Source: Eopsaltria australis (taxonomy: Eukaryota > Chordata > Aves > Passeriformes > Petroicidae). Taken from it: a stretch of 64,000 nt of DNA. This document shows positions 23,465 through 37,244 of this stretch, piece after piece; within the stretch, counting starts at the first letter, position 1; every line of letters starts with the position of its first letter. The translations under genes were made by a program, and so were the position numbers. The notes under the pieces are model-generated. The model did not search any database, was not told where the DNA came from, and saw only the letters and a list, made by a program, of their open reading frames with translations. The DNA lies in the NCBI GenBank assembly GCA_034509425.1, contig JAVTVJ010000348.1, positions 186,001 to 250,000 on the forward strand. Direction: 5' to 3'.

Positions 23465-24108
23465 CACTTAACTCACTAGACACTTCACCAGCTCTGCTGC
23501 CTTTCTCTGGACACACTCCAGCACCTCAATGTCTGTCTTGCAGTGAGGAGCCCAGAAATGAGCACAGGATATAAGCTGTGGTCTCACCAGGATCGAGTAT
23601 AGGGGTACAATCACTGTTCTGGTCCTGCTGGACACACTATTGCTGATACAGGACAGGATGCCAGTGGCCTTCCTGGCTATCTGGGCACATGTCATGTTCA
23701 GTTGGCTGTCAACCAGCACTCCCACATCCTTTTTCACTGCGCCACTTTCCCATCAGTCTTCCCCCAGCCTGTAGCACTGAAAGAGTTGTTGTGACCCAAA
23801 TCCAGGGCCCAGCACTTCACCCTGTTGTATCTCATTGATCCAGCCACTCCAGATCCCTCTACAGAGCCTTCCTGCCCTCTACCAGGTCAACACTGCTGCC
23901 CAGCTTGTGTCATCTGTGAACTTCCTGAGGGTGCACTCAATCCCCTCACCAATATAATTGATAAAGATATTTAACAGGACTGGTCTCAATGCTGAGCCCT
24001 GGGGAACATTACTGATGCCCAGCCACAACGGGATGTGACTCCATTGACCACCACTCTCTGTGCCAAGCAATCCAGCCAGTTTCTAACCCAGCCAATGAAA
24101 ACACAGAA
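23465..24108 (-). mobile_element. CR1 LINE reverse transcriptase fragment (part 1)
   Basis: The minus-strand frame 23879-24070 contains [18 protein letters not shown] and then KFTDDTSW, at about 23909-23932. VPQGS and the FADD-type box (here FTDD, aspartates kept) are core reverse transcriptase motifs. The frame 23468-23737 continues with KKDVGVLVDSQLNM, VIVPLYSILVRPQL and FWAPHCKTDIEVLECVQRKA, the typical thumb/C-terminal stretch of CR1. Between them frameshifts interrupt the chain. The 5' end is cut at about 24108 (NWLD-like residues), as usual for CR1 copies truncated during target-primed reverse transcription. Confidence 0.93.
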
Positions 24109-26689
24109 GGAAAAGGAAGAAGGAAAAGGAAGTCATCAAGTAAAAGTGTCTTTACAGACCAGTATAAAAATCTAGATGAAAGAGGATATGGGAAATAATA
24201 CAACAGTTTTTGTGGCTGCAAAATATCTCTTATTTAAATAACACAATATGGAAGACTATATTGACCCGCTGAAATTTGCAGAAGAGCTCTGTGTGACTGG
24301 ATTCACATGTGTATGAAAATTAAGCAAAACAATAATTCTGTAGGGTTCATGTGTCTAACCTACATTGAAGACACAATGTCATGATCATTTATAATATTTG
24401 TCTTCAAAGGATTTGCAGTGTTTTCTATCATCAAAAGTTTTTTTTAATCTAGGATGCTGGATTTAGTATCTATGTATGTCTTGTTTTCAATTTATATATG
24501 ACAGTATAGGGAATAATTTTCTTAAGTTGTTTCAAGTTGTTCTGATGAATGGTTGGTGTCTGGGTAACTTTTATGTGTTCTTAAAGATACCACTTTGATT
24601 TATCACTAAATGAAGCGGGCATATGCACACACACGGGAGAGAATTAATTTCTGCTTGACAAGGACATGAAGAACAAATTAAAACATAAGAAAAGCAGATA
24701 TATTTTGAAATATATCTGTAAGTATTCTTCAGAAATATAATCATAATCATGTTTCTAAACCAATTAAAAACAAATTAGGTAGCTACATATTTGATGCACA
24801 GATTATAGCTATATTTTTCTGTATCAATGGGTTATGAATTTGGTAACAGCTCAGTAGCTATTCTCTTTTGGATGGTGAAACTGTAGCCAGTGCTGCAGAA
24901 AAGATTTGAACACAAGCAAAAATATTCTGCTTTAATGGGGTTGTGACTGTCTAATGAAAGACGCTTCATTATTAATACAGATAGCTTCACATTCAGCTAC
25001 TCTGTTTGGTGATTAGAATCTCTATCTCTAATTGGTTGTGCAGGACAGTTATCCTCTATTAACATTAGCCTGCACATTCCTCTGATATTCAGCACAAATG
25101 AAAACTACAAGAGCTGCTGTTTCTTATCATCCTGCCTACAGACTCTAAATTGGAATGGGTTGTATTATTTAATGAGTTGCACAAAGAAGTCAACAGTCCT
25201 CTTTCTCAAAGCTTAGCATATCTTTCACAAGGCTTTAGACAATTTGGTTTGCCATTTCTGCTTGGATTTTGGATATGCTGGAAATTAACTTTGAATTTAA
25301 TACTTAAGCAGCAGATGTACCCTAGATTAAAATGAGGAGAAAAATAGAAAATTATAGCCATCTAAAGGACTAAATAAAGAACATATTTAATTTATTTTTT
25401 TTCACCAACTGGTCAATATTCTACATTAGTTCTACAATTGTATACAACTGAAGCATTCTGTATCCCTATCATTGAGAAAAACAGATAATTTATTTATCCC
25501 CTTTTGTTTTGCATTTGAAAGGAAAACCTCTGCAGTTGCAGACACAGATGTGCGTTTAGTTTTGTCAGTTAAAAAGGACAACATCCTGCTGTAAAAGATA
25601 GTTTCTTGGGAAAAAAAACAAAAGCAAGTGTTGTCAATTCAGTCCATTCAATTTATCCAGTAGGTTGTTTGAATTATACTCAAAATCTTTTAAACAAAAA
25701 ATCTTTGCACCAATGCAAACAAAGATTTTATCATTAAAGCCTTATCTGAATAAAAAAAATAATTACAATTATTAGTTTGCTTACAGTGATAGCAGCACTT
25801 CATGGTCAAATTATGTGAAGTTAAAAACAGATATACATGAACTTTCTAGCGAATTTTCCTTTCTCTCTTGTCAAGCTCATTTCACTTAGATGGAAGCCAT
25901 CAGTTTGGGGGAGCTTTCTCAGCATTCCACATTCTTCATGAGAGGAGTATGATGATGCTGTTAATGGTTTCTCCTTCTCACTGCAGGACATACTGGAGGG
26001 CATTTTTATTTTTGCTACCACAGCATATCTTGGTTTTTCTTCATTGGTGTGCAAGTCCACATTATATTCAAATCTACCATCTGTCACGTGTTTTTTATGT
26101 GAAACCGGTGCTGCAAATCTCCCAAGGGTGCCTTCCTTTACCATTGATTAGCTCCTGGTGAATTGTTTAAAACCCTGCAGACACTCCATGCCTGCAAATT
26201 CAGGTCGCCTGCTGTAATCTCATGCTGGTTTTCTTCCATATTTCATTTTATCAGCATCATAGATAGCTGTTCTTCTCAGAATAGCTGCTGACAACAAATG
26301 GACCTGACATCACGCAACCATAAAAATGTAGACAAAAGCTAAAGAAAAATAATAGTGAGCTGCTCATTAGATAACTGGTAGTGCAGCCTAAAATAAATCT
26401 TCCAACAAACACAGAAAAGTCCGGACAAAACTTGACAAGTCCCAAGTCCTTTTTGTTAGCCTATCACAATGCCTGTGTTCTGCTGCAAGCAATATCAAAA
26501 AAACCCATGAAACTGAAACAAAACAATAAAACAAACTCCCCAACAAAACCCCCACAGACCTGGACTATTTTTTAATTAATTGTCTCCTTCAGGGCATGGT
26601 GAGTTGTAAATTTGCTTCTTCTCTATCCCAGGTTTTTGCAAGCACTTTCTAAACATCAAACTGACCATACTTGTCAGCAGAGTGAAGAC
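24109..26689. other. AT-rich non-coding DNA with one untyped 107-codon frame
   Basis: No recognised transposon. A minus-strand ATG-to-stop frame of 107 codons lies at 25821-26144; it has balanced amino-acid use but no domain I recognise, and such lengths occur by chance in a window of this size. I therefore do not call it a gene. Confidence 0.5.
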
Positions 26690-27795
26690 CACATGAGTGT
26701 TTCATCACTTTGCAGAAACTGTGATATGTACCTGACTTCAGTGTCAAAGTGGATATATGGATGAGGGGAGAGCACGGGGTATCATTTCCCTTTACTTTAG
26801 CTGGGCTTTCAACCATCCCCCACAATTATGGTTTTAATCTAAGTTTTCCCTGTAGGGTCTGGTTTGCTAGACACTAAGAGGGGTAAAAGATGGGATAGAT
26901 GACTAGCCTCAGGGGGCAGTGGTACCTAGGGAGATATTCAAGTGATGCTGGTGGCACATCAAGTACAAAAATGATATATCCATTTTAACAGTGTTAACAG
27001 GAGCTTGGAGGAGGTTAGAGATAGCACAATTATCAAGTAGGTGAAGAATGGAAAGTTCTGACCCTTTGGAGCGCCAGTGCAACAACACAGGCTCCTGCCT
27101 GCCTGTCTGGGAGCTGCTCTGCTGGAAGGGACCTACCTGGAGGCCTTGACCAAGAGAAACTGAATATGAGCCAGAAGTATGCCCTGGCTGCAGAAATGGA
27201 CAACAAACAACATCCTGGGCAGTATTCACAGTGGTACAGCCAGGACACTGAGATGGATTTTTCCCCTCTGCTTGGTACCTAGGAGGTACTACTTAGGTAC
27301 TGCATCCAGTCTTGCCACCCCCATCCCTGCCCCAGAAGACATTCATAAACTGAATGAGGCTTGGCAGAGAGACTTTAAAGTGCTCAGGGTTGGAGAAGTT
27401 TCCCTGGGAGAAGAGGCTGAGGGACTGGGACTTGTTCATGCTGAAAGAGACGTAGTCTAAGGATGAACCTAACAGCAGCTTCTCAGCAGCTGTAAGGAGT
27501 TCATCAGTGAGAAAGTCAGGCTCTTTACTATGGGAGAATGATGAGCAGTGGGTACTGGAAGAAACAGGTAAATTTTAGACTGGATAGAAGAGAAAACCTT
27601 TTCTCCTCAAGGATATCAAGCAGCAAAACAAGTTTTCCAGTGATTTTGTACTTGAGACTTTGTCCTTGGAGATGGCAATACGAAGTTGGATAAGCCCTGA
27701 GCAACCTGTTTTGACCTCAGACCTGATGCTGCTATGAGGAGGTTGGACAAGACACTTCCTGAAGTAATTTCCAACCTGAACTTTCCTGTGACTTT
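26690..27795 (+). mobile_element. Old CR1 LINE fragment, RT domain to 3' end
   Basis: The part at about 26750-26835 matches, base for base in places, the CR1 segment that encodes the reverse transcriptase motif A (YLDFSKAFD in the family), here broken. Near 27160 the words CTGAATATGAGCCAG and GCCCTGGCTGCAG correspond to the LNMSQ-ALAA segment. Near 27360 AGACTTTAAAGTG... and GGAGAAGAGGCTGAGGGACT keep the family's late ORF2 region in order, and 27700-27795 resembles the terminal CTGAGCAACCTG...TTCCAACCTGAAC tail. Divergence is much greater than in the copies at 17 and 23 kb, so this is probably an older insertion. The 5' limit is approximate. Confidence 0.75.
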
Positions 27796-28433
27796 AGTAT
27801 CTACCGTCTGAAAGTACAGAACTAGAAAGTATTTACAGAAAACACTGTTATTGAACCTTAGGTTTTTAGCCAAAATCAAAGTTATATCCTTAAAATTTGC
27901 ATATTGAACAATATCTGTTGGCATAGATATATTAGCTCCATGGAATTCTAGCAATGGTCTGCAAAATATGTGGTTTAAGATGTGAATAAGATTTTATATT
28001 CTCTTCAGTCACTATAGAATGAAGTAATTAAAATCCATGCAAAATACCTGAGAGTAAAGTTAAATGAATATTCATCACTTGATAATAAAATCATTATATC
28101 CACTAGATCTCAAAAGTGTTTGGCATGTAGTAACACTATAGCTTTTAGGAATTTTGGTAAATGTGCATACATTTGAGCTTTTGCACTATTTTTGGGCGCT
28201 GTTTTTAAGTAAAAATATTCTTTCTTCATGGACTGTTCAGAAACAAGAACAGGTGATTTTTATGCACAGATTTCAGCTTGTTACAGTTTTCTGGATTTAC
28301 AGAACAAGAATTAAATATCCACAACTACTATTAAGATCTGTACCTGAAGGCTGTTGAAGGCTAGGTATTCATTTGCCTGTGTACCACTGTGGTGGAATCA
28401 ACTGCACAGTAGTAACCAGATTGCTACTGATAC
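27796..28433. other. AT-rich non-coding DNA, no gene seen
   Basis: Nothing recognised in this stretch. Confidence 0.5.
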
Positions 28434-28903
28434 TGTTGGGAGGAAAGGGTTAAAAATTAAAGATTTTGTGTGGCGGGAATAGTTTCATTCAAAGGGGCCT
28501 TGCAGCTGGGAGTGCTAAGAACATCAGTGTGGGAAAGCACGTATTATGCCTGTTGCTGATTATCCTCTCTCTGTTTTGAAAAGTAGAATTTCTGCAGAGA
28601 TAACATAAATGTTATCAGATACTTGAGAGGCATTTTCGCAGACAAGCTTGAGCCTCCTGCTGGGAGAGAAAGCTCAAAAGCCCAGAGATCATAAAAAGCA
28701 CAGAAGCCTTTTGATATATTGGGGCAGGCAGTGAGCTACCCCACCTCTGCTCAAGGCTAGGATGAACTAAGCCTAAGGGAGCCTGAGTCCCCAAGTGTCT
28801 CTGCTGTCTGGCATTGTTAGCAAGGTAATGAAACAAATCTACTCTCTGCTTTTCAGCTGTGGCTTGGTGGTCACCCTGGTTACCTGCATGTGTTGATCGA
28901 CAC
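28434..28903 (+). mobile_element. Possible diverged ERV LTR
   Basis: A locally GC-enriched block begins TGTTGGGAGG and could end near GATCGACA. It has an ATAAAAAGC TATA-like word near 28692 and a pyrimidine-rich 3' part (CTCTCTGCTTTTCAG near 28842). This layout is LTR-like, but I do not recognise the family and see no target-site duplication. Confidence 0.3.
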
Positions 28904-31900
28904 AGTAAAACAAACTATCAGTTGTAGGGGAGAAAGTACCTGGTATTAGACACACACAGGACCCTACCTAGATTCATAAAATACACGTATGTTGAACATA
29001 GCTTCACAAATATATTTACATATTCTACAGCATTGAAAAAAGACATTTAGAAGTTGTCAACCATCAGTAGCTGTCACTAAGTGATGATATTTATGATCAT
29101 TTGAGTTGAAAGTTATTGATGGTTAAGAAAATAATTGCTGCATTGAATTATTGTTTTTAATAGCTCATTTCTGGCAGATATAAAAGCAAGTGTACTAGGC
29201 TGAGGTGAAACTCTTGAAATACTTTGCTTGTGAATAGGGTTTGTGTTGATGGACAAATCAGTGTTGTAAAATACTCATGCAATATTCTTAGTATAATGTC
29301 CTTTATTTACATATACAGAATTATTTTTCAGCCTATATTTAGTCACAAATGCAGTCAGACAGTTCTTCCTTTCACAATTGTAGGCAGCAGGCCAATGTTA
29401 AGTTCACAGGTCCCCAGACTTAATTAGGAATATGTCTGATCACAATAACTGCGAAGTTTGATTTCGGCTGTTTGTGGCTGTGGACCAGACAGTAAACCTG
29501 CCAGTGCAAACACAACAAATACCCTGAGCTTGTTCAATGCTTAGATTTGATCAAATCTACTGAATGTTACTTCAAAATCTGCAGAAATTCTGCTGTTGAG
29601 TAGACGATGCTCTATCAATTAACACTAACAATCCACATGTTGAAGTTCCTTCTATGTTTTAGGTACACCATTCCTTTGCATAGAACATTTGTATAAGTAT
29701 TTCCCTCCCAGAAGCTATGAAGTACATAATTATGTTTGAGTTGGTAGCATAGTTAAATGGAAAATAATACTGGAGATAGATAAAATATCAGTCTTTTGCA
29801 TTAGGGGTGACATTTACAGTTAAACCTCAGAACAGACAAACAAAGTACCTTGCAATACAAAAGAATCTAGAAGCCATTGTATTAGAGTGTAGTACTGAGT
29901 AGACAGGTACTGTGAGACATTGCTAAATTTCTAGCTGTAGTTGCTAAGGGTACCTCTGGTTTGGTGTAAGAAGTCACACCTTTCACTTTAGTTTCCTTTG
30001 TTTTAAACATATTAGTTATTCAAGAGGAGTAGATAGAAGAAAAAAAATCTGTGCAACACTGATTGGTTTATTAAATCTAAACTTCAAAATAGAGGTAGAT
30101 GAAGTTTTTGATCATTATGCAATAAGTTTATTGTCCAGTCCTGAAGGGAAGAACTTCAGTTATGACACTAGTTTTACCTCTTGGTTTTGTAAGTAGATTA
30201 AGTTTTCCAAAATTAAGTGTCTGCAGCCTACACATAGATGCCACCTTTGGCTCTCCTGTAATGGAATGAAAATGATATTCCAAGAGAAAGTAACTCATCC
30301 TGTCTCATAATGGGGCCTCTGTGACATCATGGAGTTATTTCCCTGTATTGCATTTCATGTCCCTACTATTTTCTTAGCAAAAATCCTGAACTAATTTTTT
30401 TAACATTTCCAGTAGCTCAGGTATTGCCAGACTGGTCCTCTAAATTTGTCATCTGTTACTGCCTAGTGACTGTTTAGCCTTGACTTGCTATACTAGAGGA
30501 GTGTAATCTGAAAGAGCTCATCTTTGGGTTTCATGGTGGGAAATGTAACCTTTAAGATCAAATAATGCCTCTAGGGTTTTCTTCCTAAGATAAGCCTGAA
30601 AGAGTAAACAGGTATAAAACAATCATTAAACTTGAAATGATTAATGAACAAAAGCTGAAGACTCAGTGCAGAGGTAAAACACATGCCCATTTACTTACAG
30701 ACAGAGTATCAGTTACTTTTGACAGCTGTGCTTGAAAAATCACCACACTGAACTCACTGCAGGTACTCAAGGCAGACACAAACATTGGGTGCAGTGCTGG
30801 TAGACCGATGCCTCTTGCAGGAATGACGAAAAAATCATTAATTTTGAGACTAAATCGAGGTATGCTTTGCTCATTGAACAGGACTCATGATACAGTGCTC
30901 ACTATTTCACATCAGCTGTTGCCATGGAAAAGCTTGTTGTTAAGAGACAGGGATAGTATACTGTGCTGGGTGGGTATACAGCAGGGCTGACCAAGTGTAT
31001 TTCAGTGAGCACATTTCCTAGCAGTACATTTCTGTTGTCTGTGTGATAAAGTATGCAAAATGATGCAGCTTGAAAGAAACTAATGAGCAGACGCACGAAC
31101 TGAATTACAAAGCAAATTTCAGGAAATAACTTCTTTCAAACACAGGCAGAATTGGGTAATCAGTCACAGATGACAAAGGCAATATTGCTTTTCAGAGTAT
31201 GTACTGCATTGCAGCACATAATTAACACCTAACATTACAGAGCTCTGGAGGCAATTTTGCTACAGTCAGAGGAAAAGAAAAAATTGGTGATTTCGGACCT
31301 GGTTTGTGAACCCAAAATCTAATAGTATTTCTTCAGTGCAATAAGAAAAAAAAAAAAAAGAGAATGCCTAGTTCCTTTGTGCTACTTACCTCTCTTACAT
31401 AAAGTTATGAAATTGTAATACCTTCCAATTTCTATCCTAATCTTAGAAGTTTCTATATATATTTTATGTGTAATCTATCCTTCTCTAAAATTATTCTAGG
31501 CCATTTACATCACAATTTAAAATTTAAGAAAAATGCTTCATTTTCTCTTCATTTGGACTCTGAAATTTGCCCATTTATTCGCCATCTTGATTCCTGGGCC
31601 AGTTATGATATGTCCCTTGGAAAGCTCCTAATTTTTAGTAGCTAAATTCTTGTGAAGGGTTTTCCATCCTACTTAAAAGAGAAGTTCATAACTTCAGAGA
31701 AACTGGAATATCTGACTGTGAGTCAAACTTATAGTCAACCTGGTGAGTAAGGGGTGAATTTCTCTAGTGTATTATTTCTTCAGATTTTAATAGAAACTTA
31801 CATAAATATGTGCCAAATGAGGTTGAACCTAAAGTTGTGATGGTCTAAGAGATCAAATAATTCAAACCATTTATGGTGTTCTTGTTGATATATAGCGATA

Positions 31901-34900
31901 TCTTAAACTCAAAAAAAGTATCTATGACCTGAAATATGGAAAAGTTTAATTTCTTCTTTGAAGCAAAAGCATATCTTGTATGTCTACAGTGAGGTCTAAT
32001 GTGAAATTTACTGACAACACTTATTTGCATTTATACACTAAAACTTCAGAGTCATAAAATCATACAGACAGAGACACAAATTTTGGTACACTTCTTGAAT
32101 TTACAAAGATCCTAAAGATAACAGAATGAATGCCTTTTGTTTTTATTTTAGGTGGTTTCTGAAACATTTCTAAAGAAGTTATGTTGACAAAAATTCTGTA
32201 CAGTATTTTACATATTTAGACAATAATTTGAATATTTTGAATAGTTAGGTTTATTAAGAGAATGCCTCAGAATTCCATAGCATTTACATTTTCATATATT
32301 AGAAATCACCTAGAACTGTCTACTCACGTATCTGTTTTAAGTTCTTATAATTTTAGGTGTTCAGATGGCCATTTTTGGGACTCATTCTTGTTTAGATAAA
32401 TTTTACCTTTTGTTTATTTCAAAAAAGAAAAGACAAAGAAGAAAAATTAAAAACAAAATAAGTTCCTGTCAGAATAAGGGGGTTTAGACATCCATTCATC
32501 CTGGAGGGCAGGTAACCTCTTTCAAATGACTTTCCACGTTTTGTTGTCAATGTGTTGACCTATTGCAAATTTGTGCCAATAGCACACCTCTGTAGTTAAC
32601 ATGACCTCTACTTCAGAATTGGTTTGAAAGATTTTTGTGTGAATGCACACAGGTATGCATGTGTTTATAAATGTATGATTAAATTTACTTAACCTGCACA
32701 CAGTTAAGAACTGGGAAACAATTTGAGAGTGGGATCCAAAGGCTTCTCCAATCGATACTCAAGTGTGAATATTGATTAAACATCATATTTAAGGGTTGTT
32801 TACCAAACTACCTTCCTGTTTTAAGTGTAGCGTTCACAATGATATATGAACAGGATGCAAAGCCAAGTTCTGAAAAAAAAAGGAAAGAAAATTAAATCTA
32901 TGCACCTGTTAGTATTTTGTTCACAGGGCGAAGAACATGATGTGAGAGTAAGCTGCTTCTTCATTAAGTCTATCCAGTCAAGGACCTTTTCAGTGCCAAA
33001 GGCAACAAGAGGGAGGTGATAACCAGAACCACATAGAGACATAAGCTTAGCAGATCAGGGATAAGGGATACGTGGTCAAAGACTAAAAGTCTCCAGTGAC
33101 TAAGTGGTAGGTCATTAAGAAACTCAATACACAGCTTTGTCGAGAGTCACCTGATCTTTTTAACTGATAAGAAGGGGGAAACTAAAGGAATATGGGGATT
33201 TGAGACATTCAGGTAGCATCTGTGGGTCCATGCAAAACTTAGTAAGAATTTTTTAAGTGAAGGATCATGAGGAAGAATAATGTTGCAGTAGTTTGGTGAC
33301 ACTTCTTATTTCTAATGTTGTAGCTTTTGAAGAACATCTCTGTTTCTAACCAAACTACCAAAGAGCATACCAAAACTTTCTGAAGGAAATGCCTTTTCTC
33401 ATAAAAAATAGATTTTTTTCTCATTTAATATATTGGATAGAGAAAAATAAAGAAAATAAAATAATGTAGTGTTATGAAGAGAAGCAATGTTAAAGTTCAT
33501 TGAAAGCAAATACTTAATTACTTGCCAGATAATAAGTATAAAAGGTCTTCATCTCTCCTTACTATTTTATTATAGATAAAGACATATATGAATATCTAAA
33601 ATATGCATTTTAAAAAGCTATATAACATTAGGGAGTTTTGTTCCTGCTCTGAAGAATACATTTCTCTTTGTATTTAAGACTTCTCATTTGTTTTGTAGTG
33701 AAGGAGTCAATAAGTTCTGTAAAATTTAGAGTTTTGATATAAAATAACAATGGGCCTACTGTAAAATTATATTCCTGAAAGTTGAGACAAAGATATTTTT
33801 GCAATAGTTGGTTCTTTTTTTTTTTTTTTACGTAAGAGTTCTATGTAGACTTTTCTGGGACAAAACTGAGACTCTGAGCAGAACATGTTGCTGGTAGCAC
33901 ATCTTTCAATCTTTGGTTTTTTGGTGTTGAGACTGTAAAGTATTCCAATGGAAAATTTTTAAAAAAGCATTTACAACATTAAGAAAAGTCCTAGAAGATA
34001 GCTTGTAAAGAAAGATATATCACATAATATTCAATTAGAATTTTGCAACAATGGCTAGAATTTCAAAAATTTGCCATTTTACTCCATTTTCAAGCTCCTT
34101 TGAATTTGCAATTCTTTCTAAGTTTTCCCTATCTTTCTCATTACCAATTACTTTATTGATACTAAAAATCCACTTTTTAAAGTTTTCTTATATGTTATAT
34201 AACCCAAACCACTTTAGGTTAGAGTAGAATATCCACCTTTTTAGATTTTCAAATTGGTAGATGTGTGATGTTGAACTGTATCTATCCCATGTTCTTTGTC
34301 CCAGACTTTAGATGCAAAATGGAAGCTTTATTATAAAAACAATTCTCCTCCTACAGCTGTAACTAGGCTATTTTTTCTGGATCTTGTCAAAGTTATTGAT
34401 GGCTTTATTTCTGAAAATGTTCATGTACTTTATAAAGTGAATTACTACCTACTTCTACTGGTTGAACAAATTTGGAGGCAGTGAACAAATAACTAACATT
34501 CAATATCTGTTGCAGGCACTTTTCTTCCACTATTTTTTTTAAAATAAAGAAATCATTATTAATCCAATTGTGTAAAATGGAGCACCTTACAAAATCTTCC
34601 TGAAGGTTTCTTCTTTCTGTATATCCTGTGAATCCTGTTTGTGCAGAAAAAGGTGAATTATGCCTAAAACACTGATATTACTTAAACATGAGCAGAATCT
34701 ACTTTAATATTATGAAAAAAATGCTCCCTTTTGAGAGTCAGAAATTATCAAAAAGTTAATTTCCCTCACCTCTCCTGTTCTTTGTTGGGAAGTGGCCTAT
34801 GCTATCATGAGAAATACTGAGATTGTTGAACCCAGTGACACATAAAGGAATTATAAATAAAAACATTGGTGAGCAATGAAGTCTTTACAGTATATGTATT

Positions 34901-37244
34901 TTGTATGTCAGTTATACCAGCTGGAAAGATTAGGTAAATTCTTTGCAAGAAGCCCTTGCACATTGATTTTAGTATTATTGAAAAATTATTTAAATGTGGT
35001 AAAAAACCAAACCAAACCAAAAGACCCATGAGATTCCTTCACTCTTTGGAATTGTGTTGCATATAATTGAAAATATATTTGGTTACAGATCTCCAGAAAC
35101 ATATGAATATCAAATTGTACTTTTGACACACATTTCAATGTTTCCCTGTTTTAGTGTCTCAAGTTATAATGTGGAGACTACCTTTAAAGTGTTTTGTGAG
35201 AAAAAGCTTAATAACCTTCTTGGTTATTAATTTAATTAGTGTGCTAGTGTGAGTTGAATTACATTTTGTTCAAAAGTTCATGTTGTGAATGTTTTAATTG
35301 TTCAACTGCATTGAAAGGCATTTGATGTTTTAAGGGGGAAACTAATGAAACAAAAGTGAGACTAAATGAAAAGAAGTTTTAATTAGCACTTTTATTCCCA
35401 TATTTGAGTATGTACTGTCATGTTGTTGAATGTGACACTTTAGCAAAAACTAGAATAATTTTGTTAAGTAAAATATGAATGTTCATTTTCATGCACCATC
35501 TCATGACTTTCAACCCTCTGAAAAACTGTACACTGACTGGAGGACATTTATCTTTATTCATGCTGTGTTTTCCATTGTTATTATTAAGTCACTTGTAGTT
35601 TGGCAGTGAGTGTATGGAGCAGCGATTAATAAAATAACTTATTTCTTCAGTGTCACAATCCTAGATTCATTTTCTCTCCCAGTGAATAAAAATGAAAGAA
35701 TCAACATTTAGCAACTCATAAGAACATCCGTAATTGTATTCTTAGTTTTATGTGACATACCTGCTGCCTACTTTCCAGTTATTATTGCTTATTTCCAGCA
35801 AATAGACTCCAGTTGTACTACTATTCTAAATGTAGTACTCTCATAGGTGTTAAATAAGTATAATTTCAAGTCTGTTTATTCAGCATGAGTTCATTCCACT
35901 TTAGTGAAATATGAAAGGCTGATCATATATTTTCATACCCATTTCAGGACTCAGGCTAATTAGCAATATGAGTTCTTGTGAACATTTTAAACCCATCTCT
36001 CAAAGCTGGCTCCTCACTGAAATCCCATTCAAGTCCATGTGTTTAGTGTCTACCTTTTCTAAAGCTATTTGTGTTCTTTAAAGTGCTATTACATCAGTTC
36101 ACAGGGTATTTTGGATTTCACAACTACAACAAAAATGAAGGTAAGGCTCAGGTTTCAATTAATTTTCAATCTCATTAACAAAAAAAATCCAAACCAACCC
36201 TAGTGAAGATAAATAAGCATATATAAACAATTCATTTGGAAGACGGTAGGCAACAAAGTGACAGTCCTTTGTGGTTGCTATGTCTGTTTAACATGTAGAT
36301 TAATGTTAGAAGATAACACAATTTGGAGTGAATATGTCACTGGAACGGTACCTAACATCCTGGAAAATGAGCTACAGCCTCTATAGTGTAGATCACAATC
36401 ATCATGTCTTAAGCAAAAAAAATAGGTGTTGGTCTCTCATTTGAAGATTTATCATGTTTGACTCAAGAATGCTCACATTATAGATGAATCACAATATAAA
36501 ACGTAAGAATATATGTTAAGCTGAAATCTAACAGGCTCTTAAATATTTCAGAGAAATCTATAACCATGAATAGTTTCTGACATTTATATTTACTATCTCA
36601 TTCCTTCTGCTCCATTACTTTGAGATACAGCCCTATAATAGATATTCTGGAAAACAGAGCTTTCAGATTCCAGTGTGAGCTACGTGCATCAGGTTGTTAC
36701 ATTTTTTCAGCAGCTCGTTCCTTACCAGACTAATGACCCCAGATTCAGACATTTCAGCTATGCCTAAACCATAGAAAGCAGGGCTAACACTAACTACTTT
36801 GCATGCCTCTCTAAGGCTGCTCTGCTTGCACTCATGGTTTCAGTCTCTACCAAACTGGTGTACTCTGAAATGGTGCCCAGGTAAGATTTCAGTGAAGATC
36901 ACAGGAAAGGGCCTGTCCCCAGCTGGCAACATGCATTAGTTATATCTGTCTGTTGTTGGAGAAGAAGGTATACAACTATATGAAGACAAGCTCAATTTCC
37001 CTATTTGGCTTTATAGGCAGAGAACAGTTGCTGGCTGGTTGTACTCAGAAGTATAATTTGCAGCCTTAGTGGGGACATGTTGATAAATTCCTTTGAGTAA
37101 TAAATTTTACACTTCTCTTTTTTGTCCCACAATAAACTTTAATCTGTTTGAAAAGATAATCCGTGTGCCCTGTCCTTTCCTTCCTCCTCATGTTAAAAAG
37201 GAGGTCCACCATTTACAGAAAATGGTTTGCTTGCTTCTCTCTTT
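28904..37244. other. AT-rich non-coding DNA, no gene or transposon recognised
   Basis: Over 8 kb with only minor simple sequence (A run near 31348, T run near 33815, CCAAA units near 35006). Reading frames are all short. The stretch at about 35200-35450 has low-complexity-free, homeodomain-word-rich sequence that could be a conserved element. It may be intronic or intergenic. Confidence 0.5.

Noticed and set aside
23468..23737. 89-codon minus-strand frame as a host reverse transcriptase-like gene
   Set aside because: It is the C-terminal part of a 5'-truncated, frameshifted CR1 copy.
27179..27460. 93-codon plus-strand frame
   Set aside because: Lies inside the old CR1 fragment and does not follow the CR1 coding frame throughout.
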